A DNA stretch of 59,409 nucleotides. It comes from Geobacter sp. UBA5735. GTDB lineage: Bacteria; Desulfobacterota; Desulfuromonadia; Geobacterales; Geobacteraceae. This document shows positions 42,227 to 51,406 of this stretch, piece by piece. The notes under the pieces were generated by a model, which was not told the DNA's origin, made no database searches, and saw nothing but the letters and a program-made list of their open reading frames with translations. The position numbers were made by a program, and so were the translations under genes. The stretch lies in NCBI GenBank assembly GCA_002419385.1, contig DIFZ01000031.1, positions 1-59,409 of the forward strand, written 5' to 3'. The number at the start of each line of letters is the position of its first letter. The first letter of the stretch is position 1.

Positions 42227-44431
42227 ATGGAGTCCCGTTTGCCCCAGGAAGCATTCAGTGAGTTGAATAAACGGATTGTCAGTCTGCTCGATTCCTTTTC
42301 GGCGCTCAGCATCTTAAGTTCCATCGATGTCCGGAACCTGGACCTGGAAACACTGCTGTACAAGGCGTTACGGGGGCTGATGGAGAACCTGGACATGGAG
42401 CGCTGTTCCGTTTTCCTGCTTCATGATGACCGGTTGCTGAACTGCGTCGGCCTGGACTGGAATGATTTGCTGGAAGACAGGAATGAACCATTTGCCGGGG
42501 ACAGGGAATCCGAAGCGTTGCAGGCATCCGTTGGCGAGGGCATCATGGGGCTGGCGGTGAAAACGGGAAAGCTCCAGCACAGCCATGACTGCTCGAATGA
42601 CCCGCGTTACAAGGTTTTTCCGGGCCACGATATCGGTTCCCTCATCAGTGTGCCCATCTTCCAGCTCGGCGGTGATGTTCTCGGTGTGCTCAACATATCC
42701 CACTCGCTTCCCGGATTCTTCAATGAATGGCATGAACGGCTGCTCCAGGTATTCTGCAATTGTCTCGGGCAGATAATCGTCACGAACCGTCTTGTGACGC
42801 AGATGGACGGGGAAATAGAGAAAAGGACCGTTCAGCTGCGCAGGGCTCTGGAGGAAACGCGGTCAGCTGCGCGCGGTCTCCGGGAAAGCGAAAACCGCCT
42901 CAAGCTGGTCATGGAAGGGAGCAATGACGGCTTCTGGGACTGGTCCCTTCTTTCAGGCGAGATCAGACTGAGCGCCCGCTGTGCTGACATCCTGGGATAC
43001 ACCACAGACGAGTTGGGCCGGTTGTTCAGCGAGGGCAAGGTCCTGATGCACGGGGATGATCGGCGGGAGGTCATGGAATTGCTTACCGTCCATCTGACAG
43101 GGGCGGCTGCCCAGTATACCGCCGAATACCGGATGCTGACCAGTGCCGGCGACTGGAAATGGCTCCTGGACCGAGGCAAAGTGGTTGAATGGGATACGGA
43201 GGGAAGGCCGCTGCGGATTGCCGGTACGACGAGTGATGTGACCGATCGGAAACGGGCCGAGGAAGAGAAGCGGCACCTGGAAAGCCAGCTGCATCATTCC
43301 CAGAAAATGGAGGCGATCGGTCAGCTGGCCGGAGGTGTGGCCCACGAGTTCAACAACATCATGACGGCCATTATCGGCTATGGTCACCTCCTGATGATGA
43401 AAACCGAGGAGGAAAGCCAGCTGAGGCATTTTGCCTCACAGATCCTCACATCCGCGGAGAGGGCCGCGGGGCTTACCCGAAGCCTTCTCACCTTCAGCCG
43501 CAAACAGATAGCCAACCTGCACCATGTCAACGTAAACGAGACCATTGAAAAGACCGGCAAGCTCCTTTCCCGCCTGATCAGGGAAGATGTGGAGTTCAAA
43601 ACCGAGCTTTGTTCCCAGCCCCTCAACATACTTGCAGACGACGGCCAGATCGAACAGGTGCTGGTGAATCTCGTTACCAACGCACGGGATGCTCTGCCCC
43701 ATGGCGGAGGCGTAACTATCAGCACCGGAACGGTTTTTCTGGACGGGGAATTCATCGGCGCCTTTGGCTACGGCACACCCGGCTTGTATGCGCGCATTTC
43801 CGTACAGGACACCGGTGTGGGCATAGATGAACCTACTTTGGAAAAAATCTTTGAGCCATTCTTTACGACAAAGGAACCGGGCAAGGGAACAGGTCTGGGG
43901 CTGGCTATAGTCTACGGGATAATCAAGCAGCTGAACGGTTATATCACGGTTACCAGCGTTCCGGGAAAAGGTTCTGATTTCACGATCTATTTTCCCCTTA
44001 TCAGAGAGGCGGAGCAGAAGCCCGAACATACCGCCCTGCCGCTTCTGAAAACCGGAACAGAGACGGTCCTGGTCGCGGAGGACGATGACGATGTGCGACG
44101 TCTTGACCGCGAACTGCTCGAGGAATGCGGGTACACTGTGATTGAAGCTGAAAACGGCAGGCAGGCATTGGATCTTTTCCTGAAGCACCAGAGCGAAATC
44201 GATATGGTGATCTTCGATGTGATAATGCCCAAGATGAACGGTCGGGAGGTCTACGAAGAAATCAGCCGGGTCCAGCCCGACATAAAGGTACTTTTCATGA
44301 GCGGCTATGCTGGCGATATCTTGAATGACAAATGCGGCATCGACAAGGAGTTCGATTTCGTCGCCAAGCCCATATCCCCCGAAGAGTTGCTGACCAGGGT
44401 CCGCGAGATTCTGGACCGGCCTTCAGTCTGA
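42227..44431 (+). CDS. GAF-PAS hybrid histidine kinase with C-terminal receiver
   Basis: The 734-residue soluble protein has a GAF domain (about 45-195), coiled coil, PAS (about 222-345), then an H box GGVAHEFNNIMTAIIGYG, N box VLVNLVTNARDALPHGG, G1 QDTGVGID and G2 GTGLGLAIVYGI. A receiver domain (about 610-730) has its phospho-acceptor Asp in MVIFDVIMPKMNG. All catalytic boxes look intact. It has no DNA-binding output, so it probably signals through phosphotransfer or the adjoining HDOD protein. GGGAGG 6 nt before ATG 42227 supports the start. Confidence 0.93.
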   Translation: MESRLPQEAFSELNKRIVSLLDSFSALSILSSIDVRNLDLETLLYKALRGLMENLDMERCSVFLLHDDRLLNCVGLDWNDLLEDRNEPFAGDRESEALQASVGEGIMGLAVKTGKLQHSHDCSNDPRYKVFPGHDIGSLISVPIFQLGGDVLGVLNISHSLPGFFNEWHERLLQVFCNCLGQIIVTNRLVTQMDGEIEKRTVQLRRALEETRSAARGLRESENRLKLVMEGSNDGFWDWSLLSGEIRLSARCADILGYTTDELGRLFSEGKVLMHGDDRREVMELLTVHLTGAAAQYTAEYRMLTSAGDWKWLLDRGKVVEWDTEGRPLRIAGTTSDVTDRKRAEEEKRHLESQLHHSQKMEAIGQLAGGVAHEFNNIMTAIIGYGHLLMMKTEEESQLRHFASQILTSAERAAGLTRSLLTFSRKQIANLHHVNVNETIEKTGKLLSRLIREDVEFKTELCSQPLNILADDGQIEQVLVNLVTNARDALPHGGGVTISTGTVFLDGEFIGAFGYGTPGLYARISVQDTGVGIDEPTLEKIFEPFFTTKEPGKGTGLGLAIVYGIIKQLNGYITVTSVPGKGSDFTIYFPLIREAEQKPEHTALPLLKTGTETVLVAEDDDDVRRLDRELLEECGYTVIEAENGRQALDLFLKHQSEIDMVIFDVIMPKMNGREVYEEISRVQPDIKVLFMSGYAGDILNDKCGIDKEFDFVAKPISPEELLTRVREILDRPSV

Positions 44432-44477
44432 ACCTGCCCGTTACAGGGCTGATTCAGACGAAGCCGAACCCGCTGTT

Positions 44478-45203
44478 TCACTCTGCTTCAGGCCCACCCG
44501 GACCAAGGAAATGCGTCAACCTTTCCAGCGAAGCGTTGATTACCTGTTCTTTGCGTATTCCTGCCCTGTGGATCATGACCAGCGCTTCGTCGAATACCCC
44601 AACTCCCTGAGCGATATGGGCATCACTGCCAATGGCCACCAATGCGTCTGATCCGGCAATGAGTTCAGCAAGATTCTCACAGTTGGGCCTGCTTCCCCTG
44701 CGGCTCATGGAAAGGGAAGAATTGTTGATTTCAAGTGCGGTTCCCGAGGCAGCGGCGCCTTGTACGAGATCGTGGAATGAAACCGGGAATTCGGGGTTGC
44801 CGGAATGCGCCACGGCTTTGATAAACCTGTTTTCCATGGCATTGAGGACTGCGTCGGTATTTGCCGAAATTCCCCTGTTGTCAAAACCGCAGCCTGCATG
44901 GAAACCGGCCAGGACGAAATCCAGTTTTGCCAGGTACGAGTCCGGGAGATCGACCGAGCCGTCCCTCGCGATGATATTGGCCTCTGCGCCACGCAGTATC
45001 CGTACTCCGCAGATTACCGGCGGAATGAATCGCATCGCGCCGAAATGATAGAGGTGGGGCCCGCCAGGCAGGGCAGGGCCGTGGTCGGTAATGGCAACGG
45101 CTTTCAAACCTCTGCGGCGGGCGGCTCGCGCGATCTCGTTGATGGTGGAGTAGGCATGGCCGGAGGCAACAGTATGGACATGAAGATCGGCTAGAATTTT
45201 CAT
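44478..45203 (-). CDS. PHP domain phosphoesterase, YcdX-like
   Basis: The 241-residue metal-dependent hydrolase has the PHP motifs DLHVHTVASGHAYSTINE (residues 5-22), ITDHGP (about 38-43), GAEAN, AHSGNPEFP and GSDAHIAQGVG. All His/Asp/Glu metal ligands appear present. Related YcdX-type proteins bind three metals and hydrolyse phosphoesters, but the substrate is unknown. The start is ATG 45203. The longer frame to 45266 begins with residues unlike the family. It converges on the hybrid kinase with no evident terminator in the 46-nt gap. Confidence 0.9.
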   Translation of the reverse strand: MKILADLHVHTVASGHAYSTINEIARAARRRGLKAVAITDHGPALPGGPHLYHFGAMRFIPPVICGVRILRGAEANIIARDGSVDLPDSYLAKLDFVLAGFHAGCGFDNRGISANTDAVLNAMENRFIKAVAHSGNPEFPVSFHDLVQGAAASGTALEINNSSLSMSRRGSRPNCENLAELIAGSDALVAIGSDAHIAQGVGVFDEALVMIHRAGIRKEQVINASLERLTHFLGPGGPEAE

Positions 45204-45332
45204 CAGCCTACTATTCCATGGCCAAATGCAAAAGTCAATGAAGGTGCAGAACGAGGCAACCTGCACGGGCAGGTTTCGGCTTGCAAAAAACTATTACTGG
45301 TTTCCATCCGGAAACGAATCATGGAGAGAGAA

Positions 45333-46805
45333 ATGAACTATCACGTTGCAACGGACGAGCCGTTTCTGTACCCCTGCCCGGTTCTCGTTCTCGGTTGTTT
45401 CGAGGAAAAGCTCGACGGTCCGTGCAGTGCGAAATTGGACACTGTCCTTGATGGCGCTGTGAGCGCGCTGCTTCGCACAAAGGAGTTCACCGGCAAACTG
45501 AACAGCGCAAAGGTTATCCACACTCTTGGCAGGATGGCTGCTGAACGGGTTCTTCTGGTCGGGCTCGGCAAGGAGAGGGACTTCGTACCCGACAGGATGA
45601 GGCAGGCCGCCGGGACGGCAGCCAGGGTTCTTCGCGCGTCATCCCAGCGCGCTGTGGCTTTTGTCCTCCCTGAAGGGGCTGCTCTGCTGCAGCATGCGGC
45701 GGAAGGCTATGCCTTGGGCGATTACACTTTTGAGCAGTACAAGTCGGAGCCGGAGAAGCTTGACAGGGTGGAAACCGTTACCTTCCTCCTGCCGGATGGC
45801 GCGGATAGTGGAGATGCCGGATGTGTGGCAGCTGATGCGAAGCGGGTCTGTGAAGCGGTCCGTTTCACCCGTGATCTGGTAGCGCAGCCGGGCAATGTGG
45901 CAACGCCCGCCTTTCTGGCTGAGAAGTCCCATGAAATGGCTGCCCGCTTCGGCGTCGAGTGCCATGTCTGGGAACGGGACGAGATCGAACGCCGCGGCAT
46001 GCATGCGCTGCTGGCGGTGGCTCGCGGCTCCCGACAGCAACCGCGCTTCATCACCCTCGACTACCGGGGCGCTGACGAGAAAAACAGACCGGTTGTGCTG
46101 GTTGGCAAGGGCATTACGTTTGACTCTGGCGGCATCTCCCTGAAACCGAGAGAGGGAATGGAGCGGATGAAGGACGACATGGCCGGCGCTGCTGCGGTCA
46201 TGGGGATTGTTATGGCCGCAGCCTCTCTCAAGCTGCCGCTCAATGTTGTCGGCCTCATCCCGGCAGCTGAAAATCTGCCCGGCGGGAATGCCAGCAAACC
46301 GGGGGATGTGATCCGTTCCATGTCGGGCAAGACAGTAGAGATCGTCAATACAGATGCCGAGGGGAGACTCGTCCTGTGCGACGCCCTTCATCATGCCCTG
46401 AGCTTCAGACCGGCGGCAGTCATTGATCTTGCCACCCTGACCGGAGCCTGTGTGGTTGCACTTGGCAGCCTGGCCACCGGCATGATGGGGAATGACGAAG
46501 GCCTGAAAAGGGCGCTGAGGAGGTCCGGAGAGGCAACGGGAGAGCGGGTGTGGGAACTGCCCCTCTGGGAGGAATACGGCGAGGTCATGAAGAGTGATAT
46601 CGCGGACCTGAAGAATGCCGGCGGTCCGGCGGCAGGTACCATTACCGCGGCGTGGTTCCTGAAAAACTTTGCAGGTTCCGCGAAATGGGTACACCTGGAC
46701 ATTGCCGGCACTGCCTGGGAGGAAAAGGGGCGACATTACCTGCCGAAGGGAGCAACGGGAATTGGCGTCCGCCTTCTCGTCCACTACTTGAGGGGTCTCT
46801 GTTGA
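45333..46805 (+). CDS. pepA: leucyl aminopeptidase (M17)
   Basis: Cytoplasmic dizinc aminopeptidase of 490 residues. It shows the catalytic Lys/metal loop VGKGITFDSGGISLKP (about 255-270) and the family signature NTDAEGRLVL (about 339-348) with metal ligands Asp and Glu. The macro-like N-terminal domain is present. The start is ATG 45333, preceded by GGAGAG. ATG 45321 lacks a ribosome site. Some PepA proteins also bind DNA. Nothing here tests that. Confidence 0.96.
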   Translation: MNYHVATDEPFLYPCPVLVLGCFEEKLDGPCSAKLDTVLDGAVSALLRTKEFTGKLNSAKVIHTLGRMAAERVLLVGLGKERDFVPDRMRQAAGTAARVLRASSQRAVAFVLPEGAALLQHAAEGYALGDYTFEQYKSEPEKLDRVETVTFLLPDGADSGDAGCVAADAKRVCEAVRFTRDLVAQPGNVATPAFLAEKSHEMAARFGVECHVWERDEIERRGMHALLAVARGSRQQPRFITLDYRGADEKNRPVVLVGKGITFDSGGISLKPREGMERMKDDMAGAAAVMGIVMAAASLKLPLNVVGLIPAAENLPGGNASKPGDVIRSMSGKTVEIVNTDAEGRLVLCDALHHALSFRPAAVIDLATLTGACVVALGSLATGMMGNDEGLKRALRRSGEATGERVWELPLWEEYGEVMKSDIADLKNAGGPAAGTITAAWFLKNFAGSAKWVHLDIAGTAWEEKGRHYLPKGATGIGVRLLVHYLRGLC

Positions 46806-46973
46806 AACGAGTCCCCGAACCGTTGCAAAACTGCAGCGTGCAGCCGTCTGTTGCGGAGTGCGGTGCTCATGGTGCAACTCTCTGCTCGCTGGTATGTTGG
46901 AATTCCTTTCCGAACGTCGTGCATCATGCATTCCAAAAATGTTCGTGATATGTCTGCTCAGGGGGCATGACCG

Positions 46974-47831
46974 ATGACCGGCTGGTTTGCCTGTGCGCTG
47001 GCTGCGCTTCTGCTCATGGGAACGCAGCGTTTTCTCTACAAGGTCGCTGCCGAGCGCTCTTGCGACACCATGGTGACGACCTTCTCGTTCATGGCCACGG
47101 TGACCGTCATCAGTGCCCTGGCGTTCTTCACCGGCGGTACCGGAGTTGGGGATGTCCGGTTGCTGTTTCTGATAGGGCTTGCCAACAGTCTGGCATTCCT
47201 TACTGCGACCTCTACCCACATTGAAGCGCTGAAAAGGCTTCCGGCCGCAACGGTGTATCCTCTTGTCAGACTGGATGCGGTTCTGGTTGTCATCATCTCT
47301 TTACTCTTCTTCAACGAGCGGCTGGCCGGCTCCCAGGGGATCGGGGTCATTGTCGCGGTTGGTGCGGCAGTCCTGGTCGCACGTGACCGCAATCGTGGCC
47401 AGGCAGGCTTTTCACCATGCCGTGGAGGTTTCCTGTTCGTTGCCATCGCAATTCTGGCCGGGACAGCCGCCGCTGTATCCAGTCGATTTGCCGTGCTGCA
47501 TACCGACAAGACGGCCTTCATGACAGTATCGTACGGATTGTCAACACTCTGTGCCCTGTTTACCGGAAGCATCCGCCGAACCGGTGCGGGTCGAAATCTT
47601 CGCCCCGCATTGTTCATAGGAGTTTCCATGGGGATTCTCAATGTGGTTGGTTATTACGCCTATCTGGAAGGTCTGTCCCGCGGACCCCTCTCCCTTGTGA
47701 CCGTAATAACCGGCATGCATTTTGTCGTTGCGGTTATCTTTTCGCTGATCGTCTACCGTGAGCGGCTGACGCCGGCACGTTTCGCCGGAATTGTTCTTGC
47801 CGTGCTGTCTCTCATACTTATTCGGAGCTGA
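46974..47831 (+). CDS. EamA/DMT-family transporter
   Basis: The 285-residue membrane protein has about ten hydrophobic segments in two EamA repeats (about 5-135 and 145-285). Family-like features are LKRLPAATVYPLVRLDAV at the end of the first repeat and EGLSRGPLSLVTVITGMH in the second. It probably exports or imports a small metabolite. The substrate cannot be inferred. The start is ATG 46974, with GGGGG 8 nt upstream. A transcription terminator follows at 47921-47941. Confidence 0.88.
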   Translation: MTGWFACALAALLLMGTQRFLYKVAAERSCDTMVTTFSFMATVTVISALAFFTGGTGVGDVRLLFLIGLANSLAFLTATSTHIEALKRLPAATVYPLVRLDAVLVVIISLLFFNERLAGSQGIGVIVAVGAAVLVARDRNRGQAGFSPCRGGFLFVAIAILAGTAAAVSSRFAVLHTDKTAFMTVSYGLSTLCALFTGSIRRTGAGRNLRPALFIGVSMGILNVVGYYAYLEGLSRGPLSLVTVITGMHFVVAVIFSLIVYRERLTPARFAGIVLAVLSLILIRS

Positions 47832-47865
47832 GACTTTTTCCATTCAAGCAACAGGGCTGGAGAAG

Positions 47866-47914
47866 GTGAAGGGGCGGGAAACCGTTCTTTCAATCACGGT
47901 TCACGCCCCTTCAC
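47866..47914. repeat. long imperfect hairpin downstream of the EamA gene
   Basis: GTGAAGGGGCG (47866-47876) pairs with CGCCCCTTCAC (47904-47914), and AACCGT (47880-47885) with ACGGTT (47896-47901). There is no T-run, so it is probably an RNA-stabilising or repeat element rather than a terminator. Confidence 0.7.
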
Positions 47915-47920
47915 AGACAT

Positions 47921-47941
47921 GCTGCCGTTGCGGCAGCTTTT
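47921..47941 (+). terminator. rho-independent terminator of the EamA gene
   Basis: A perfect 7-bp stem GCTGCCG/CGGCAGC (47921-47927/47931-47937) with a 3-nt loop is followed by TTTT. It lies 90 nt after the stop codon, between convergent genes. Confidence 0.8.
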
Positions 47942-48023
47942 AAGGAAGGGAGGCGAGGTTCGGAATGCTACCGGGTTGTCTGGCTGTGCGTCAGGTCCGG
48001 CAGTGCCCGGCCGTCGGCCTCAA

Positions 48024-48407
48024 TCATGGATGGGTCCCCGGTTTGGGGTTCTGGTCGAGAGTGGAAGCGGGCTGCTCCACGCTCTGCGGCTCCTTGCTCA
48101 TTTCTTTGCCCGGTTCGGAGCTTGCGGGAGAATCCACCTTTCGTATGCCGTTACTGTCGATTTTCACTTTGTCACCGACATGAACGTCCCCCACATATTG
48201 TGCGGACAACAGAAATTCCTTGCTGTTGTCGTTTATTGACTGAAGCGTGACGTTTCCACTTTCGATCTTGGTGACGACTGCTTCATCGCCAAGTGCCGAA
48301 TATGCGGCTTTTACGGGATCGGTCATCTCTGTTGACCACGCCATGACGGCGAAGCCGAAAAAGAACATCAGGCAAAGACCTGCGATTATACTGTGAAATA
48401 GTCTCAT
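48024..48407 (-). CDS. secreted hypothetical protein
   Basis: The 127-residue product has an N-terminal signal (hydrophobic residues about 6-22, cleavage likely near MAWST). A compact beta-rich stretch resembling a small barrel follows (VVTKIESGNVTLQSI, then VGDKVKIDSNGI), and then a Pro/Ser/Glu-rich tail. The start is ATG 48407 with a strong GGAGGT 6 nt upstream. I recognise no family. The barrel-like part could be an OB or SH3-type fold, a visual guess only. Confidence 0.75.
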   Translation of the reverse strand: MRLFHSIIAGLCLMFFFGFAVMAWSTEMTDPVKAAYSALGDEAVVTKIESGNVTLQSINDNSKEFLLSAQYVGDVHVGDKVKIDSNGIRKVDSPASSEPGKEMSKEPQSVEQPASTLDQNPKPGTHP

Positions 48408-49002
48408 TTCTTACCTCCGTAACATTGGTTGACTTCCCGGATTCCTGAAAGATCAGAAGCGGGCTGTGGCCCGCCCCAGTGGTGCGGTATGTAGTGGTCT
48501 ATCACCCCCATTTCATGGTTTGATGCCGGAAACGCACGCTGTCGGAATGCCACGTCGGCATAGGGACAGACAATTACTAGCAGATTGCACTGAACGGAAC
48601 AATCCGCCGGACGGTTATTTATTTATACAGATAAACGAGTGACTGAACGGGAAGTATTGCGGAAGCTCATGTGCCCGGACTCAGGTGGAAATGTTTGGCG
48701 CCAGACGTCCGGGATGAGGCGGTGGCCTTACTCCGGGGGGGGCTGGCTGCCAAGAACGGTCGGCAGGATATTTTCGTTAAAAATCAGGGTACTGGAAGAT
48801 TATCCCGACGGTTTGGCGCGTAGAGGGGGAACGGTGTTGATGTGCCGGCGTCCTATGTGGAACTGTCACTCGAACGGGTTACATAGGTGCGTTAAACCGC
48901 TGTCCTTTCCGACGGCATTCCAGTTTGCATGCCCCTGATTACCTGCTAGAACATAAGTAGGGTTCAAGAGATGGAAATCTGTCGCGAAGGGGGAAGCTTG
49001 CC
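48408..49002. other. 595-nt intergenic region without a convincing gene
   Basis: It lies between divergent genes. An open frame at 48639-48938 (+, 99 residues) has an odd composition (many Trp, Gly and Arg) and no recognisable domain. Between about 48670 and 48830 another frame reads more like real protein (for example DVRDEAVALLRGGLAAKNGR), suggesting a decayed gene with a frameshift. The promoters of both flanking genes must be here. None is obvious. Confidence 0.4.
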
Positions 49003-49860
49003 ATGGACGAGAGATTGAGAAGAGCCGCACGGAGCCTGGAAGGTCTCTCCCTCGGAGATGCATTCGGCGAACTGTTCTTCTGTTTTTCCGCCGAACATGC
49101 CACGTTACAGGATCTTCCCCCGTCAAACTGGCGGTGGACCGACGACACCCACATGGCCCTGTCGATCGTGGAAATTCTCGGACGGTGCGGGCGAATAGAC
49201 CAGGATGCATTGGCAGAGGCTTTCGCACGTCGCTATCTGGAGGAACCGAATCGCGGATATGGGGGAGGCGCGCGACGCCTGCTGGCCCAGGTTGCAACGG
49301 GGGCAGACTGGCGGGTGGTCTCTCCCCTTGGCGCCTTTTTTGCCGACGACCCTGAGCGGGCCGCCCATGAAGCGCGGCTGTCCGCAGTGGTTACCCATTT
49401 CCATCCCGAGGGCCAGGCCGGGGCTGTGGGGGTAGCCGTTGCCACGGTTTTTGCCGCTGCCGTCCCGCATCTGGACGGCGCTGCGTTCATCGAGGAGGTT
49501 ATTCGGCTTGTGCCGGAAGGCCTGACCCGGCAACGGCTTCGGCTGTCCCTTGACATCCCTGCCGGCGAGATTTCCCGGGCGGTTCATCTGCTTGGCTCGG
49601 GCAGCGAGGTAACGGCCCAGGACACCGTTCCTTTTTGCGTCTGGAACGCGGCACACAACCTGGATTCTTATGATGCGGCTCTCTGGGCTACTGCAAGAGG
49701 GCATGGAGATTGCGACACTACCTGCGCTATTGTCGGCGGCATAGTGGCAATGTCAGCACCGGGGTTGCCCGCGGGCTGGCTGGAGCGGCGCGAGCGACTG
49801 CCGGAACTGTTCGGCAGAGGGGTCGGGCTTCATACCTGCAAAAAGGAGCCTGAAAGATGA
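49003..49860 (+). CDS. ADP-ribosylglycohydrolase family protein (DraG-like)
   Basis: The 285-residue protein has the family's metal-binding motifs: GLSLGDAFGE near residue 15, WTDDTHMAL (about 44-52), SAVVTHFHPEGQAGA in the middle, and GHGDCDTTCAIVGGIVAM (about 230-247). It would remove ADP-ribose from a protein or small molecule using two Mg ions. The asparagine-rich GNGxxMR loop of classical DraG is replaced by GYGGGARRLL, so it belongs to a variant group. The start is ATG 49003. Its stop overlaps the amidase start (ATGA). Confidence 0.87.
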   Translation: MDERLRRAARSLEGLSLGDAFGELFFCFSAEHATLQDLPPSNWRWTDDTHMALSIVEILGRCGRIDQDALAEAFARRYLEEPNRGYGGGARRLLAQVATGADWRVVSPLGAFFADDPERAAHEARLSAVVTHFHPEGQAGAVGVAVATVFAAAVPHLDGAAFIEEVIRLVPEGLTRQRLRLSLDIPAGEISRAVHLLGSGSEVTAQDTVPFCVWNAAHNLDSYDAALWATARGHGDCDTTCAIVGGIVAMSAPGLPAGWLERRERLPELFGRGVGLHTCKKEPER

Positions 49861-50660
49861 AACTCACGCTTTCCCTGGCCCAGATGGAAGTTGTCTCCGG
49901 CCGGCCCGAGGAGAACCTTTTCACGGCGGAATCGCTGGTTGCCGAAGCCGCGGCCAGGGGAAGCGACCTGGTCTGTTTCCCTGAAATGTGGACCACCGGC
50001 TTCCACTGGGATGCAATCGGTCAACGTGCTGCCGAACATGGAGAAACCATCGATCGTGTCGCAGTGATGGCCAAGCGCCACCGCATCTGGATAAACGGCT
50101 CCATGCCTGCCCTCGACGGAGAAGGAAAGACCGCCAATACGTCAGTGCTGATTTCTCCGGCAGGCGAGGTGACGGCGCTCTACCGCAAGATCCACCTGTT
50201 CAGCCAGATGGGCGAGAGCAACCACCTGGTGTCGGGGAATTGTCCGGTCCTGGCAGCTACGCCATGGGGTTCCGCAGGTCTTGCTGTCTGCTATGACATA
50301 CGCTTCCCGGAGCTGTTTCGAAACTATGCGCTCCGGGGTGCGTGCCTGACGATCTGCCCCTCCGCGTTTCCCCATCCGCGGCTGGAACACTGGAGGATAC
50401 TCATCCGCGCGCGTGCCATCGAGAACCAGATGTTTTTCATCGCCGTGAACAGGTCAGGCAGGGAGGATCTGGGTCCGGACGGCATGGTGAACTATTTCGG
50501 CCATTCGACCCTTGTGGACCCCTGGGGAGACACGGTCATTGAAGCCGGGGAAGAGGCTGCGTTGCTGACCGCGGAAATCGACATGGAGCTGGTCGCCGAA
50601 GTCAGGTCGGGCATGCAGGTCTTGCGCGACCGCCGTCCCGAACTCTATGGCCAGCTGTAA
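49857..50660 (+). CDS. nitrilase-superfamily carbon-nitrogen hydrolase
   Basis: The 267-residue protein has the complete Glu-Lys-Cys triad: FPEMWTTGF (Glu about 43), YRKIHLFSQMGE (Lys about 114) and GLAVCYDIRFPELFR (Cys about 147). It resembles omega-amidase/YafV-like or Nit-type enzymes that hydrolyse amides such as deaminated glutathione or alpha-ketoglutaramate. It is translationally coupled to the preceding ADP-ribosylglycohydrolase gene. The substrate is not known. The FPEMWTTGF motif is typical of the YafV/Nit2 branch. Confidence 0.9.
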   Translation: MKLTLSLAQMEVVSGRPEENLFTAESLVAEAAARGSDLVCFPEMWTTGFHWDAIGQRAAEHGETIDRVAVMAKRHRIWINGSMPALDGEGKTANTSVLISPAGEVTALYRKIHLFSQMGESNHLVSGNCPVLAATPWGSAGLAVCYDIRFPELFRNYALRGACLTICPSAFPHPRLEHWRILIRARAIENQMFFIAVNRSGREDLGPDGMVNYFGHSTLVDPWGDTVIEAGEEAALLTAEIDMELVAEVRSGMQVLRDRRPELYGQL

Positions 50661-50912
50661 GGTTTTTCTACAGAGAAGGGCTGTTACCGCTTGCCATTAT
50701 GGCGATCAGATGGTATGCAAGGAGAGAAGCATCACTGCAGAGTTTCTCTGCCCTGAATCCGTGACGCTTTCACGCCTTCGCCTGCGCGGAACGCCTCGGT
50801 TTTTTGCCTTCGCGTGGGGTGAACCGGCCCGACGACATAACCCGGAGTTTGCTGGTTGGAATTCAACTGATAGCGGCACCATGACTGTCACCACGAAAAA
50901 GGAGACCATCAC

Positions 50913-51344
50913 ATGTATTGCAGAAACTGTGGTAAAGAAATCGAATCCCAGGCCGTTGTTTGTCCGTCGTGCGGTGTCCCCCCCATGCTGGAAAAGAAAT
51001 TCTGCCAGGCATGCGGCGAGGTAACCCAGCCGAACCAGACAATGTGCACCAAGTGCGGAGTGGCGCTCGTGGCGAAGACACAGGTGTCCGAGACAAAAAA
51101 TAAAATGGCGGCCGGCTTGCTGGGGATCTTCCTCGGCTGTTTCGGTATCCACAAGTTTTACCTGGGCTACAACAAGGAAGCCATCATCATGCTGGCCATC
51201 TCGCTCGGGGCAGGCCTCGTCACCTGCGGAGCAGCCACCGGCGTGATGTCCGTTATCGGCTTGATCGAGGGCATCATCTATCTGACCAAGCCTGACGAGG
51301 AGTTCGAGCAGCTTTACATCCAGGGTCACAAGGGGTGGTTCTAG
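50913..51344 (+). CDS. zinc-ribbon and TM2 domain membrane protein
   Basis: The 143-residue protein carries two zinc ribbons at the N-terminus (CRNCGKE with CPSC, then CQACGE with CTKCG, to about residue 50) and a TM2 domain (about 60-135). The TM2 domain has the typical LLGIFLGCFGIHKFYLGY and a second helix ending in IEGIIYL. It is anchored in the inner membrane, and its role is unknown. AAGGAG precedes ATG 50913. The 252-nt upstream gap shows no other gene. Confidence 0.88.
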   Translation: MYCRNCGKEIESQAVVCPSCGVPPMLEKKFCQACGEVTQPNQTMCTKCGVALVAKTQVSETKNKMAAGLLGIFLGCFGIHKFYLGYNKEAIIMLAISLGAGLVTCGAATGVMSVIGLIEGIIYLTKPDEEFEQLYIQGHKGWF

Positions 51345-51406
51345 GCGAGCCGAACCGTACCATGAAAGCGGCGGCGCAATTATCTATCGGCAAGAGGGTG
51401 ACTGAT

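Noticed and set aside
45639..47219. 526-residue open frame on the minus strand opposite pepA and the EamA gene
   Set aside because: Antisense shadow. It spans two well-supported plus-strand genes and has random-looking, His/Arg-rich composition.
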